A stretch of DNA of 64,000 nucleotides from Plasmopara viticola (Eukaryota; Oomycota; Peronosporomycetes; Peronosporales; Peronosporaceae). The stretch spans positions 1,178,001 through 1,242,000 of the forward strand of contig MBPM02000010.1 in assembly GCA_001695595.3 (NCBI GenBank), given 5' to 3'. Position 1 is the stretch's first letter; every line of letters starts with the position of its first letter. Positions 18,673-32,500 of the stretch are shown here, in pieces. Under the pieces are notes generated by a model. The model ran no database searches and was not told the origin of the DNA. It was given only the letters and a program-made list of their open reading frames with translations. The translations under genes and the position numbers were made by a program.

Positions 18673-20191
18673 TTAGGATACGTCTTTGTGCTGCACGGCG
18701 AACGTACCTTCAGGAAATGAAGAGCTCAGTTCCGATTGAAGGGCGGCAGCTAGCGGCGTATACACGGAAGCAGGTGATTTGTGCAGGAATTGTTGACAGA
18801 TAAATCCACTTCCAAGTGCCATGGCGTTTAGCAATAGACTGAGGGTTGACTTTGTGACCTCATTGAGCAGCACAAACACGCCAATCGAAAAGGGAAGGAT
18901 CAAAACCACGAGCAATTTTCGATCCGAAAGATGGACCTTGTACGGTCGCACTAGCGTTGGCATAGTATACCGAAGTCGCACGATCGCGCAAAGCTCCGTG
19001 ACACAAGCCAAGGACGACAGAAAGTTGTCGACGCCTAAAATGACGTTGAAATCGAACAGCGCCATAAAGACAATGATGCCATACGACAGCAAGATGGCCC
19101 GACGTGGGACCCCGTTCGAGACGGTGCGTCTACGTACACAGTATGCTATCGGTCAATCAACGTGACTTAAACATGGTCAAGGAAAACGTACTTGATGAAA
19201 TAACGCGGCGCAAGGCCCAGATCGGCCATCCCAGCAAGCAAAAAGCCATTTTTGGTCATTTTCGCAATGTAGACGCCAAGATTGCCAAGCAAAGCACAGC
19301 TGAGGAACCATGTACGCAACCCAGGCCCTGCAATTTCTTGGGCAATCATGGGATAGTAACCGTCTTGCCACAAGTCGTAGGGAGGTTTGTTGACACCGGA
19401 AGCGGCGAGAAATGGCACAGAGTACGTGAGGGCCACCAAACCCACGGTGAGCATCATAGCCCGTGGGTACGTCTGTCGTGGCGAGTCAATCTCGCTTGCA
19501 TAGGCGCCTGCTGCATCAAAGCCGCTATAGCTCCAGTACAAGACACTGACGAGTTGACTCCATTTCGGAGCCGCACTGACGAGAAACCAATTCCGTGGAT
19601 CAATCTGAGGCACACTGGCCAATACGAGGACTATAAAAGGGCTGATGGCTGCAAGACCAAGCACCAAGAGGAACCGACCGACAGTGTCGATACTGAAGAT
19701 GGTCGGTACCATGAAAACGGTTGCCACCGTGACTCGCACGGCATACATCCAGCTAGGCACGAGGAAAGAACGCACTTCATGAGGGCCAGACAAGACTGCG
19801 TAGACGGTATCCACCATGAGGCACGGGTAGATGGCATTGTCGATGACTGAGAAGCAGATGATAGACTTATCACTGGAGAGTTTCAAGTGTGGAAGCAAAA
19901 TAACTTACCACCTGAGACCCAGCTCCAATAGCCTACCTGGAACCCCATCCGACGACCAAAAGCCTTGCCAACCCATGTGCAAAAGCTCGAATCGGTTGGA
20001 AAGGCGGAAAACAACTCGGCAAATGACAAGGCCAGCGGCAGACACCAGATAAAGGGGAATAAGAGCGTTGCTACGATGCCCACGAAGGGTCCACAAGCCG
20101 CGACAATGGGCTCGGAGCCCCATGGTCCACCACTTACGTTAAAGTACGTGATGAGCGCCAGACTCACGACGCCGAGCTTCTTGCGCCCCAT
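18673..20191 (-). CDS. APC-superfamily amino acid/polyamine permease, three exons
   Basis: Exons on the minus strand: 19909-20191, 19192-19846 and 18673-19129; both introns are 62 bp (19847-19908 and 19130-19191) with GTAAGT..CAG and GTACGT..TAG ends. Splicing gives 464 residues in frame and restores the family sequences WSWVSGVIDNAIYP and, at the second junction, a GVP.RA.LLS segment. The N-terminal YFNVSGGPWGSE block is the substrate/Na-site helix typical of plant LAT/PUT polyamine:proton symporters and related APC carriers. Around twelve hydrophobic segments are present, as expected. It probably imports polyamines or cationic/neutral amino acids across the plasma membrane; the exact substrate cannot be read from sequence. 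The start is the ATG at 20189-20191, with an in-frame stop 12 nt upstream. It is convergent with the coiled-coil gene (137 bp apart) and divergent from HSP60. Confidence 0.87.
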
Positions 20192-20600
20192 TGAACTGGT
20201 GAGTTAATTTTTGTATGGACTTGAAACGGTCGGATTCGCAGTGAACGGGTGCTATGCTACACTTTGAGAAATGCTATCTAGAGAAATGTTGCGGATGCTC
20301 TTGAGGCAAAGGTACTGCATCAGTTTCCAAGCTAGATGAATTCTTTGTCCTCGAAAACCTCGCTTCTCTTAAAAAGCTTCTTAGCGTAAGAAATACAACA
20401 CACGCTGACGCAGATTTGTCTTATACGAAACACTATGGGCACTTTGTGCTAATAATTATGTCACGTGTGGAGACCTTTTCGATCACACTTGGGTTTAGCG
20501 AACAGATGGTGCTCGGTTTTAGTTGTTTTCAACCCAAAAGTGGCACGTCAGTATTTTCGATAGTGTTAAATCCAGGTCAGCTGAGCACTCGAAAATCGCC

Positions 20601-20608
20601 TTCTAGAA
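20601..20608. promoter_or_regulatory. Candidate heat-shock element upstream of HSP60
   Basis: TTCTAGAA is a perfect tail-to-tail pair of heat-shock units (TTCnnGAA), with isolated GAA units at 20591 and 20621. It sits ~220 bp upstream of the HSP60 start. Such an 8-mer also arises by chance, so support is contextual. Confidence 0.3.
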
Positions 20609-20797
20609 TAGTCTCCTTGAGAAAGGTCACTCTCGCGATAGTGTCACAGCGACACTTCTTCGGACACACGCCCCAACATTCAGGCAAGAGTAGATTGAAT
20701 ACCGATGTTCGAGACCTCCCGTGTCCGGTAGCAACTGCCTCTTTCCTGCGCACCACAAGCTACGTACAGATCCAAAATGAGGGCCACACAATGCTTG

Positions 20798-20804
20798 TCA
20801 CTTT
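20798..20804 (+). promoter_or_regulatory. Initiator element of HSP60
   Basis: TCACTTT matches the oomycete initiator YCAYTYY exactly and lies 27 bp before the ATG, implying a ~31-nt leader. Confidence 0.4.
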
Positions 20805-20830
20805 TAAACCTGCCATAGCTCAGACATAAG

Positions 20831-22567
20831 ATGAACCTTCCGCTTATCGTTGCCGTGAAGAAGGCCACTCGCTTCTCGCCTGCGGGTCGACGCCTGTTTT
20901 CCTCAGGAAAAGACATTCGCTTTGGCGTAGAAGGCCGGGCCGCAATGCTCAAGGGCGCAGATCAATTGGCCAACGCCGTTCAAGTGACGTTGGGTCCCAA
21001 AGGCCGCAACGTGGTCATTGATCAATCGTACGGCGCTCCCAAGATTACCAAGGACGGTGTGACGGTCGCTCGTAGCGTCGAATTCAAGGACAAGTTCGAA
21101 AACATGGGCGCGCAGCTCGTACGTTCGGTGGCCAGCAGCACAAACGATGCAGCTGGCGACGGCACCACCTCCGCCACGGTACTGACGCGTGCCATCTTTA
21201 GCGAAGGCTGCAAGTCAGTGGCTGCCGGCATGAACCCTACGGATTTGCGTCGAGGCATTCAGATGGCCGTCGACCACGTTGTTGACGGTCTGCAAAAGCT
21301 ATCGATGGACGTGGCCGACAAGGAAAAGGTGGCGCAGGTCGCCACGATTTCGGCCAATTCGGAGGCTGAGATTGGCACTTTGATCAGTGACGCTATGGAA
21401 CGTGTGGGCAAAGAAGGTGTGATTACAGTACAGGACGGCAAGACGCTGTACAACGAGTTGGAAGTGGTGGAAGGCATGAAGTTTGACCGCGGCTTCATCT
21501 CGCCTTATTTCGTCACGGACAATAAGACCCAGTCGTGCGAGATGGAAAATCCATACATCTTATTGGTCGAGAAGAAGGTCTCGAGTCTCCAAGCCATCAT
21601 TCCAATGCTCGAGACGGTCGTGAAGCAACAGCGTCCGTTGCTGATCATTGCAGAAGATGTCGAGAGCGAAGCGCTGGCGGCGCTTGTGATCAACAAGATC
21701 CGAGGTGGCGTCAAGGTGTGCGCTGTGAAAGCCCCGGGGTTTGGGGACAACCGCAAGGCCAGTCTCCAAGATATGGCCGTGCTCACGGGTGCAACTGTGA
21801 TTTCCGAAGAGTTGGGCCACCGTCTGGAGACTGCTACTCCCGAAATGCTGGGAAGTGCCAAGAAGGTCACGGTCACGAAGGATGACACGCTGATGCTCGA
21901 CGGGGCGGGCACGCCCGAAGCCGTGGAAGAGCGTGGGAACTTGTTGCGTGCGTCGATCGAGACCACTACGTCCGAGTACGAAAAGGAGAAATTGCAGGAA
22001 CGGTTGGCCAAGTTGAGCGGTGGTGTTGCCGTCATTAAAGTGGGTGGAGCCAGTGAAGTTGAGGTGGGTGAGAAGAAGGACCGCGTCGTGGACGCTTTGA
22101 ACGCCACCCGTGCTGCTGTGGCAGAGGGCATTGTCCCGGGGGGTGGTGCCGCGTTGCTCTGGGCGTCGCGATCGCTCCCCAAGCTCTTTGACTCGTGTGC
22201 TAATTTGGACCAGAAAGTGGGCGTGGAGATTGTCGAGCGTGCTTGCCGCGCTCCGGCGACGCAGATTGCCAAGAATGCCGGACACGAGGGGGCTGTTGTG
22301 GTGGGCAAGTTGCTAGAGAACGATTCACCGGAACATGGATTCAACGCTCAGACGGGCGAGTACGTGAACTTGGTAGACGCCGGTATTATCGACCCGACGA
22401 AGGTTGTGCGTACGGGGCTTGTGGATGCCTCAAGTGTGGCGTCGCTAATGATGACGGCTGAAGCACTGATTGCAGACCACCCCGAGGAAGCCGGTGGTGC
22501 CAGTGCCCCCCCAATGGGTGGCATGGGAGGCATGGGCGGTATGGGTGGCATGGGTGGCATGATGTAA
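20831..22567 (+). CDS. Mitochondrial chaperonin HSP60 (Cpn60)
   Basis: 578 residues, single exon. The first ~26 residues are basic/hydroxylated ([18 protein letters not shown]), a mitochondrial presequence; the chaperonin starts at [10 protein letters not shown]. Group I hallmarks: [27 protein letters not shown] (about residue 109), the [20 protein letters not shown] stretch, [15 protein letters not shown], and a C-terminal (GGM)n tail ending GGMM. Length and motifs are those of an intact Cpn60 ring subunit that folds imported matrix proteins with Cpn10. It shows no truncation. Confidence 0.97.
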   Translation: MNLPLIVAVKKATRFSPAGRRLFSSGKDIRFGVEGRAAMLKGADQLANAVQVTLGPKGRNVVIDQSYGAPKITKDGVTVARSVEFKDKFENMGAQLVRSVASSTNDAAGDGTTSATVLTRAIFSEGCKSVAAGMNPTDLRRGIQMAVDHVVDGLQKLSMDVADKEKVAQVATISANSEAEIGTLISDAMERVGKEGVITVQDGKTLYNELEVVEGMKFDRGFISPYFVTDNKTQSCEMENPYILLVEKKVSSLQAIIPMLETVVKQQRPLLIIAEDVESEALAALVINKIRGGVKVCAVKAPGFGDNRKASLQDMAVLTGATVISEELGHRLETATPEMLGSAKKVTVTKDDTLMLDGAGTPEAVEERGNLLRASIETTTSEYEKEKLQERLAKLSGGVAVIKVGGASEVEVGEKKDRVVDALNATRAAVAEGIVPGGGAALLWASRSLPKLFDSCANLDQKVGVEIVERACRAPATQIAKNAGHEGAVVVGKLLENDSPEHGFNAQTGEYVNLVDAGIIDPTKVVRTGLVDASSVASLMMTAEALIADHPEEAGGASAPPMGGMGGMGGMGGMGGMM

Positions 22568-22890
22568 GAAGCTTCTTTGAGCCCATTTTGCCAAGCTATC
22601 GCATTTTTGCCTTATTAACTCTTGTGACGAGCACGCTTTTAATTCGAACAGCGTTAAGCAAAATAGATTATTACCAGTTGGACGCAACCAAAACTTTGTC
22701 AATCGCTTTTCTAATTTGTTTCCAAATCCTGATTTTTAAAATGTACCTTTTTCCAAATTAGATTCAAAAATATTCCAAAAATGATGAAGTAGCAATATTT
22801 TTGCAATAATGGCAAATGTAAAAGATAAAAAATAGAAAATTTATACCTTTAAATAGTAGTTTTACCGGATGGTCAAGATGCAATGGAGAG
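22568..22890. other. HSP60 3' flank
   Basis: 323 bp, becoming strongly AT-rich after 22620. No gene. An apparent GGTTCAACTCC (22908-22918) just beyond resembles a tRNA B box but no cloverleaf can be drawn. Confidence 0.45.
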
Positions 22891-23330
22891 ATGGCGCGGG
22901 TTCAACTCCACTTGTTACAAAGTGGCTCGAAGTTGCAAGCAATGGGGTGTAATTACGTCTTCTGCTGCCAGTTGCATTACTTTGATGTTAAGAATGTGGA
23001 AACAATTCAAGTATGTCTAAGTTCAACTACATCGTTTGTTGTGTCGAGTCGAATTGGAACAAACAAGCCAATGGAGTATGCTGTTGAGGTAAACAGTACC
23101 AGTGGTACATGCACATGCGGTTATGGGAAAGATATGAATGCTCCATGTCGAGACCTCATAGCAGAACGTGCAGAAGTGTTATTTGGGGATATGTGGTCAA
23201 CCAAAACGAATCTACTTGCCTACAAAGTGAACTGGTAAAGAGTGAGCTTCTTCAATCAAATCCGTCCAAAAGAAAAGGTCGACCCAAAAGAAAAACGGAT
23301 CGAATCACAGCATGCTACATTAAAAGTTGA
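22891..23330 (+). pseudogene. Relic of a SWIM-finger protein (MULE/FAR1-type transposase end)
   Basis: The frame 22891-23238 encodes EYAVEVNSTSGTCTCGYGKD followed by MNAPCRDLIAE. This is the SWIM zinc finger layout (CxC..CxH) found near the C-terminus of MULE transposases and FAR1-like proteins, but the expected His is Asp here. A basic SKRKGRPKRK segment, common downstream of SWIM in these proteins, is found ~25 bp later in a different frame (to 23330), indicating a frameshift. The DDE core is absent, so this is a transposon or domesticated-gene remnant. Confidence 0.5.
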
Positions 23331-26300
23331 CGCATTAAAAAAGTGTATATCGATGCGGCAGCTGTGGTCAAGTGGGACACAACAAGCGTCGATGCATCAG
23401 TAATGCGCAGCATAAAGGTATATTTTCTTTAGAGATTTAGGTAAAGAAATTTTTTTTTTATTATTTTCAAATAGTTTTTTTACTTCGTAGTTCATTTATG
23501 TGGAAAAGTTGTGATTCAAGGTAGAAATTTTCCATTTAAATATATTTTTCCATATAATTTGAGAAAATTATATTTTTCCCATTCTCCTTATAAAATAACC
23601 AATTTTTATTGTTTAATTCAGCAAGCAGTCGCGTGCATATCAGACAAGAAATCTTGTCAAAACCGCATTGAGCTTACAGGCCACACTGCATGACGTCAAT
23701 CCAATGGCATTGCCAAATCGCCTTCACATAGGCCACGTGGTTGGTTAAATGCGGCGACAAGCCCTTGAGCGCCCTTCGATTGCAGACATTGTGCCGGCAC
23801 GCACTGAAGAATACGCCAACGTTAATCAATGTCTACATATAGCTTTCTTTAAGACATGGGTGTAATTAGATACGTAAAGCTTAGACTTTGCGGATTTATA
23901 TAACTCCTTACTACACGAAAGCTTTACCCGCTCTCGAGATCAACTTGCAGTATATTTTAGTTATAATTTTTAGGTACTGTAATGTATACATATTATATAG
24001 CTCAAATGTGTCAAACTCTCGTGGTTTGCCTAATCTTACAATGTCGTATGCTGTCATTTTCCCGATTGTAGTCTCGTAGAAGTAGGAGCTCGTGTGCATC
24101 TTAATTATACTTGAAAAGATCTTGTCAAAGCTTAGCAGCGATGGTATTTTCATTTCCCCAAGCTTAATTGTTTATGTGTCTGCACAGTCCTTGTTCAAAA
24201 CATGCAGAGAATCACCCTGAAACACCCGTTACAATTTCCATCGTATTTTTACGCATCTTACTTTGCGTAAAGCTACGAGTGCATCTTACTGTACGTAAGG
24301 CGCATCATAGTGCCATCATGCTTACGTCTTGTGTGATTGAAGATGGCACACAAGTGAGATCTAAATAAGGCTATGAGCTATCAAATGTTTGGCATTTATG
24401 TTAATGTTGACGGTATATTGGTCGTAGTGACTAGAAAGACATAGATAGCTATGTCGGTAACACTATGAGCGATTGGCGTGCGTCTGAAAGGGCTTTAGTT
24501 GGTGGTAGAGCTCACAACACATCTCATAGAGGAGGCGGGATGAGAGACATATGCTTTACCAGTGATCGACCGTTTAATATCTAAATCTTCAAAAGACAAC
24601 GTGTGCATTAGCTAGCAGTGTGAAGACGAAATCATTTGACATACAATCGTCCTTCCTATTATTTGTAATGTGCACTATGTTCAATTCTACAATGTAGGCA
24701 GACATTACATCCGCTTCGGTGTTCGTTGAGCGACCTCAGGAATGTGAATGTCGAGCCACCATTTCAAGCGTCTTTAAAGCAAAAAACAGCTTTCACCACA
24801 AGAGATCGCCCTCATTTAAGAGCCCACTACATTCCCCACTGTGAGTTGATTACCTCTCAATAGAAGAGAATGACTTATGATCATAGCAATGAAGCTGCAG
24901 GTCGGTGTGCTATTTCGAAATGATTAAGTCAACTACAGAAGATTGATTTGTCTTCCAAAGGTGTCTCTGCACCAAACTAAACATTTTATCCTGACCCTAT
25001 GTCAGAGAAGGTGCGCCTTCCACGAATCGTTCTCTTGCACTATCAGCGGCAAGCCTTAAATGGTCCGAGGGCTGCTCAGGCAAAAAGCCCGCGCGCGCCT
25101 TGCGTTTTATCCTGGCCTAGCCCTCTCGCCTTTGGTCAATAATTTTGAGAACACTCGCATAGCGCTTTGTTAGCGATGTCTGCAAAGACGCCCTACGTTA
25201 ACGACAATGCAGTCTATAAACATCATCGTCTGGGGTAAACCTCTAATGCTGTAGAAATTGTCGTGTGTCTCACCAATCATGCAAACGGCCCGCAAAAGAA
25301 TGGGAAGTTCGTTTTTAAGAACCAAGTCCATACCGAAAGGAACATATCACTAGAATTGAAGACAGGACAGAGTCGGTAAATTCAGTAGGCAATGTCAGTA
25401 ATGTAGTCGATAACCATCAAGTACGGAAAGAGTCGCCGTCCCGTGAAATACTTACTTAATGTAGACATGAGGATATTAGGAGGATCTTTTAGATGAATGT
25501 CAAGGCAGGCCATGGCATCAAGCAGTGCGCATATCACCACTTTGCATAACGGGATCTCTTAAGGTCCTTTCTCACGCAATTTAGGTATGAGCCGGGATTC
25601 TAAATGATCTATCATTTTGATGTGACCTAATGTGTTTTCTTATAGCACCACAGCAAAATATGTTTTTTGAATATACTCGCAGCCGTAAGAAGCTAGACAA
25701 TAATTGTGATTTGTGATACATTATACTTCCCAGCGTTGCCTTTTAGCTGATTTTTTTTCGGAAGTACGTGATACAACCCGAAACCCAACAACCTTAACGA
25801 AATTCTGTCCGTCCGTGAGCTTCAAGCACGATTTTCTTACTTCATAAATCCCTACTAAAATGTATTGGTTATGATTTGATGCCAGGCCAGGAGCAAAAGT
25901 GAAAATTTCGTGCGCGGGTGCAAAGTGGCTCCAAACACCCCATCGCTCGTCCAAAAGGCTTCTGCTTACGTACAAAGCGTTTGTTGCTCCAAGTTCTAGC
26001 CTGAGCGCAATTTTGCAACATAAACACTCCCGCGACCACGATGAAATAGTATGTATCTGCGCTTAATCACATGGAATCCTCGCGGGATCACAATACGCCC
26101 TTAGATGCCGTTGCCATTGTGGGTTAAAAGTCACTTGAGAAATAAAACGACCCTGTCTCGGCCTTGTGCCTTCTCCATGACGGGCATCCTTGTTTGCGCG
26201 ATCAAATGCGCAACTTAACGTTTATTTTGGAATTGGTTCTGGCTGTCAGACACCGGCTTTTGCTTTGATTCAAACGGAATTTTTAATTAGTTGAAAAGGA

Positions 26301-29300
26301 TGTATACTTTTTTGACTATGTGGCAAATAGGCTTCACACTCAGACACTTGGATTAAATACCGCGCATTTAGATGGAAGAAATTTGAGTTAAATTGGGATA
26401 TTGGGGTCCGCTGTAGTGAACTTAGGGCTCGATAACTCTCTGAAAGCAGGCGTTCGAAGATTTCTGGCCTTATGACCGATGCGGTATTGACCATAAAAGC
26501 CAATAGACGCTGCTTGTCACCCAAATCGCCTAATCAGCAGCGGGGCAAAGCTCCGGAGAGGTATCAGGCAAATTCAGGAGACATTACGCCCTAAAAATTG
26601 TAACATTGTTTAAAGAGGCCTATATTAATGTATCGGGTGCGCTGACACCGCCCTGAAAGGTCATTGGCGTACTCCACCCATGCTTCTCAAGACTATAAAT
26701 GGGCCGATAAAAGGATGTATCATTTTATTCTCAAATACCATTTTCAACTACTATAGCGGTAATCCAGCATAACATAACACATACTTAATTTCCCTAAATC
26801 TGTTGATATGAAAAAAAATTGTTCAGCTAGGGCGGATGCAGCTGCAAGCCTTTTTCTGTGCACCGACTTGTCGCAATAGTTTGACCGCTGTATTAAGGGG
26901 AAACAATATCGAGGCTCCTTTCTAACTAACTTAATACATTGGTGCTTTGAATAGTAAAGGAGGCTTCGAGTTGTCTTAGATTGGTAATTAAAAGGGGTGC
27001 GAAGGCCCATATGCGTACATTATAGTACTGAGTGCATACCCAGCCATATATGATTTGTCAGCTCACGGAATCGGTGCCTCAGAACAAAATTTGCACCATT
27101 CGTCTTCAATATAACGGTCAATATGTGTGTCTGACTTTGTGTCAGGAGACTATTCGCTGCAGACAATGTTGAAGTAGCGTTTGATACAACTCAACGTAAA
27201 AACACGCTTCCGTATCCGACACCGTCGTATTCAAACTTAATATATAAGTACAATATTAATAAACAGACCTACTGTTTTTCTTACGGTAACACATGTCAAA
27301 TGAACAGTCGTGCTTGATCACCACACACCACTATGCCCGTGTTGTCGTTCACTTCCGACAAGCCAAGAACAAAGTCGAGAGCTGGGGACCTCCATCAATC
27401 CGCTGGTTGTCGCAAGCTCGTAAAGAAGCCAACGTGTGATCCGCTCGCTGTGCTTTTCAGGTTTGTAATTGACACAGAAATTGTAGCCGTGAAGCCAACA
27501 AATATCGAGCTACCTTTTTCGATTAGCGGGCTGTACTTCTACTGTCATTAAAGACACATGATCAAATCAATATAACAGAGCTGGATATAAAGCTGCGCCA
27601 AAAACACTAAACATGCGTTCTTCGCGGCAAGTAGTCCTATGGTATGAACGGCGAAGCTCCATGTCTTCAAAAATTTGACTAGCTGCAGAAATATGCAGCT
27701 GATAGGATAGTCAAAATCATCGTAGATGGTGCTAAAAGCTTTTATTTCGTCCGGCAAAGCAGCAATACGTGACTGCTGAAGTTTTTTGCTAATGCTATAA
27801 TATGCTGGTTCTCCCAGCATTCCCTATAGAGCTTTTGAATGGATCCGAAAAAGCCTTTGCAAGATCTGCATAGCCAGCACTGTATTTAAGAATTGAATAG
27901 CCATATTGTCAGATATTTGGAAACGTGACGTAGGCCCCGATCATTTCACTATTTCGATCGCTGCTTGAACCCCGTGTCTCATTCCAAAGTTGCTGAGAAT
28001 CTTGACATTTGTCGATGCTGGCATAGCGGTTATAAGTCCTTTAAAACATGCCCGTGGTGGGTTCAGCTAGCTTCCAGTCCCGCTCCATCTCCTTAGATAG
28101 ATATGCTATCAGTGCCCTTTATGATAGAAACGATTGAGATTTACGTGATTCAAATAAATTCCTCACAGCAGTAAGTACGCCTAGCGATAAATGGTTTGCG
28201 ATGACTCCAACGCCTCAGTGACAACAAAAGTTCATACCTTCGTGGGCTGCCGCCGGTCGTCTATATAGTTACCGCCTTTTAGAAATGCTTTTTTTTATAC
28301 TTGTGTACTAGAGCAGACGCATTTTTGATATTATTCGCAATTGATCCAGCGAGCTGATCAGCGTACACCTAGACACGTCATTAAGCAACACACTCATCTC
28401 GACATGTCATTCATAGCACGTCCTTCTTAAATATGAATTTCTTCTCTTTTAAACTTCATTACAAGTTGGAGCTAGTCGCCACTTTTTGCTCGGTTTTCAT
28501 ACAAAATCTCAGAGATAATTGCAAGTGCAAAAATTGCGATCCCAAATTGTGCCGTTCTTCTTCTTGTCAACATCAGACACCAATGATTACTCACAGTTTC
28601 TGTAGCATTGGTAGTTTTTAGGTGACATAGTTCTTTGTGTCCGTCTCGAGGTCAATATCGTGCTTCACTTCTCGAGAGCTCTGTTCGTGGACTGCATCGA
28701 AGTAAAACTTCTATTGATACATCGGATTCTTATTATCGCTATTCTCTGAGCCTTTTCTCATCATACGCTGCCTGAAAGGCTTTTCCAAGAAGTTCTCGCT
28801 GCAAACAGAGGGTATGTCTATAATCGCGAGAGAAATGTTTCTTTGTAAGAATACCATCGCTAGAACATTTTTTACTTTAATTAGATCGCGTAGAGTAAGT
28901 AAACAATATTAAGCATCTTTTGCGGAATGCACTTTCGGGTGAAAGTAACGCTGGTCCGGGCGAGCGGCGCAAGCTTTAAATCACAAGACCAGAGTATCGA
29001 TTCTTTTTTTGTAAAATATTTATACTCAAGCTGATGATTATCTGGTTAGGTCGATTACTGGGTTCGATTGAGATGCTATGGCTAAATCTAGAATAAAAAA
29101 ACGATGCTCAGCGTTAATCAGACTATCCACGTCCCTTCCTGACGACGGACATCCACTGTAAGCGACGCTGGTAGAATCTTTAAAAGCTCGAGTCGGAGCT
29201 ACCGACGGGATTTACGAAGCAATTATGGTGCGAAGAGCGCTGGATTTTACTTCTCACGGAGTTACTAGTCTAAAGGCTTAATTAGTCAGCAGCTGTGCAA

Positions 29301-29369
29301 GTGAGTCCCTTAGTTGAATAATTCAGCAGTTTACATTGAAGAGTATTTATAGTTTTGTTCCATCTACTT
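23331..29369. other. 6-kb AT-rich spacer without a gene
   Basis: Very AT-rich at 23400-24150. Short open frames (for example 26270-26524 and 27548-27820 on the minus strand) have no recognisable domains. A slightly GC-richer patch near 25010-25140 shows no sustained frame. I see no RNA gene. Confidence 0.45.
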
Positions 29370-29374
29370 GTACC
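29370..29374. repeat. Target site duplication, left copy
   Basis: GTACC immediately precedes the left LTR and is repeated at 33725-33729 immediately after the right LTR, a 5-bp duplication as made by copia integrases. Confidence 0.8.
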
Positions 29375-29508
29375 TGTTGAGTAAAAGGAAAAAAACCGAA
29401 GAGAATATAATGAACGGCTGCCATATGTATTTACTATCGTTGACGAACTCGTAAACACTGTGACGCCATCAATCTGTTCAACAAGCATTCAGCGGTGTAA
29501 TTTTAACA
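29375..29508 (-). repeat. 3' LTR (134 bp)
   Basis: Starts TGTTGAGTAAAA and ends TTTTAACA. It aligns over its length with the 33580 copy but lacks about 11 bp near the middle and carries many substitutions. Confidence 0.85.
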
Positions 29509-29521
29509 CTCTCACTCACCG

Positions 29522-32500
29522 CTAATGCTGTGTGAGCTTTGGTGCTGGCTTGGTCTTGATTCCGGAGGCTTCGCGCAGATATTTCAGCATCTTGGTTCCA
29601 AGTGCCTTCGTCAGCATATCTGCAAGCTGACTTTTTGAGTTAATATAGTCGATCTTCAACAATCCGTCTTGCACGTTCTCACGAATAAAGTGGTGCTTGA
29701 TGTCCACATGCTTCGTCCTAACATGGTATCCGGCGTTATTGGTCCTTGCAATCGTACCTTGGTTGTCTTTACAAACCTGTGTTCTTCAACTTGCTCGTGA
29801 CCCATGTCCTTAAGCATTGCCAGAGTCCAAAGAACTTCTTGTGCGCATAAACTGAGAGCCATATACTCAGCTTCCGCTGAGCTCAGCGCAATTGTCTGCT
29901 GGTACTTCGACTTGAATACTACTAGTGCGCTCGAAATCATAACCATAACCCCGAGATCGAGCGTCTGTCATCGGTGTTGCTGCCCCAATCTGCATCCGAG
30001 TATGGTTAAATCACAACGCCTCTACTTCCTCGGTAGACGATACCGATTTGACGCGTGGCCTTGAGATACCGGACTACTCGAATTGCTGCGCCCTGATGTT
30101 GTACTCCCGGGTTCTCCAGAAAAGCGTAAGTAATATCCGGCCGAGTACATATCGTTATGTATAGCAAGCATCCAATCGAAGAGCAATAGGGCTTTAAGAG
30201 CATTGTCAACAGTCCCTTTTCCGTTGTTAGTGGCTGCTTTGACGACAACTCAATCCTGATTAGCAAGAATTATTAACGCTCTTGGCATCTTGTTGACCGA
30301 ATCGCTTGACCACGTCGTCGATGTAGCGAGTTTGTTTGGTCATCAATGTTCCGGCTGACCTATCGTGATCAATTTACATGCCCAAAAGAAATTTTGCTTT
30401 ATCCAACTCTTTCAGCTCGAAAGCATTTTTGAGAACTGTCTTTACTTGATTAAGTTCTTTGCTGCTTCTTGTTGCGATAATCATGTCATCCACATATAGT
30501 CCAACGTAAGCAAAACCTACGTTAGTGCTCTTGACATAACCACATTTATCTGCCCTGCAACTCTTGAAGCCATTCCTGACGAAAACACGATGTACTGTCC
30601 TGTTCCAGACACTTGCTGCTTGCTTCAGTCCGTAGATAGCCTTTTTAGTTGACATATGTATCCTCGGGATTGTCATCACCAAGCGGAACTTCCATAAAAA
30701 CGTTGTCCGTCAACACACTGTTGTGAAAAGCTGTTTCGACGTCCAGCTGTTTTATTTAATAGTCGCATTCAGCACATACTGCGAGGATTATTCGGATCAA
30801 ATTAACGTTGCCAATCGAGGAATAAGTCTCGAAGAAGTCAACGCCATACTTTGCTTGAAACCTTTCGCGACCAGTCGTGCCTTGTATCGCCATTCTGATC
30901 ACGCTTCTTGGCAAATATCCATCGTGATTCAATTGTGCGTCCAAACTTCCCTCGTATCTTCGATGCCCACGTTTAATTCTCTTCATGAGAGCGAAGTTCT
31001 GCATTTATTGCATCACGCCAATTTATTGCATCGTCGCTTGCCATTGCTTGAGCATACGTGGTCGGTGATTTCGTATCATCGTCAATACTCACGGCGTAGG
31101 CAAGAACGGCTTCCGCAATTAGTCCATCATCGTCAATCCTAGCACGTTTTGGAGTCGGTGGGCCCTCACTGGCTTCTGTCGACTTTTGATCATCGGAGCC
31201 ATTAGCATCGGCTCACGTCTTATTCTTGTTCGATCCACTTCAGGCCAAAACACCAAAGATCTTCTTGTTGCACCTGGGACGGTCGATGATACTCCGCTAG
31301 CTCAAGCCTGTTTCGTACAGGGCTCTCAGAAGGCATTAGCCGCTGTACAACGGTGCTTGGCGTACGATCCACATCAACCATTTCAAAATCCTTGACTGTC
31401 TCTTCGACAGCTCCCATGGGATCGTTCGGGACTGACTGTCGATCCAATTGATGCTGAACATTGACTTCATCACCATCCTGTATTACTTGAACAAGTGGTT
31501 CTGGCTTGAGCTCTTGCGTAACGTAAATGCCGCCCACCTCACGCTTATCCAACTTTACAGAGCTGGTCACTTTAATTATGACATTCTCCAAGTCAAACAC
31601 GCGATAGCCCTTGACGTTATCTGCGTAGCCGAGAAACATACACTTTAAGCTCTTGGGTTTTAGTTTGGTCCGTTTCACATCGTCAGTATGAGCGTAGCCT
31701 TGCGAATCAAATACGCGCAGGTGATTCTTTCGAAACTTCATGTTGAGAGCTAGCTCGTCGGCGTGATGTCAGGTTGGACCGTAATGCTGGAGCGATTTTT
31801 GGATAAACCTCTGTATTCACCGCTTCCGCCCACCATTCCGTCGAAACGCTCTTGTAGTGTTACATGCTGCGGGTCTTCTCCATGATAGTCCTGTTCATAC
31901 GCTCCGCCATTTTGTTCTGCTGAGGGCTGTATGGAACGGAGCGCTGGTGTACAATGCCATTCTTTTGAGATATTTTAGCCATTTTCTTGTTTACAAACTC
32001 GGTACCGTTGTCGGGATGCAAACGCCTTAGCCGTGCGCCCCACTGGTTTGGTATAACGTCAGAAAATCCTTGAGTTTGCCAGCCACTTCACTCTTGCTTT
32101 TGATCGAAAAAAAACGCAACATACTATAAAAAATCGTTCACAAACGTAAGAACGTACTTGGCACCACCCTTCGAAGAAGTTCTCATTGATCCCATAACAT
32201 CTGAGTGAATACGCTCCAACGCACGTGTCGTCTTTGTCATCGAACGCGACGGAGATACCGTGACCGTCTGCTTGTCCTTCAAGCACCCAGCACACAATGA
32301 TTCCACATTTTGCTTGATAACTGGGATACCATTAATAATTGCTGTGTCCTGATCAGCGCATCTTTGCTGGGGTACCCCATGCGGGCATGCCAAAGCTCCC
32401 ACTAATTGTCAGCCCCGAAGTGTTTAACAAGACATGCGTCGTCTTGCTCACAGCCAAGAAAATACGACTTTACAGCTTTTGTACCCGACGTAATTGCTTA

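Larger units (their letters stand above)
20192..20830. other. Divergent intergenic region, permease / HSP60
   Basis: 639 bp shared upstream region. A 137-codon open frame at 20416-20829 has no coding character and is treated as promoter DNA. Candidate heat-shock and initiator sites are listed separately. Confidence 0.5.

Noticed and set aside
20416..20829. 137-codon frame ending just before HSP60
   Set aside because: No ATG at its head, no domain, and it overlaps the HSP60 initiator and promoter region.
21505..22344. 279-codon minus-strand frame within HSP60
   Set aside because: Antisense shadow; HSP60 motifs are unambiguous on the plus strand.
22900..22925. tRNA B-box-like GGTTCAACTCC
   Set aside because: No matching A box, acceptor stem or anticodon arm could be drawn.
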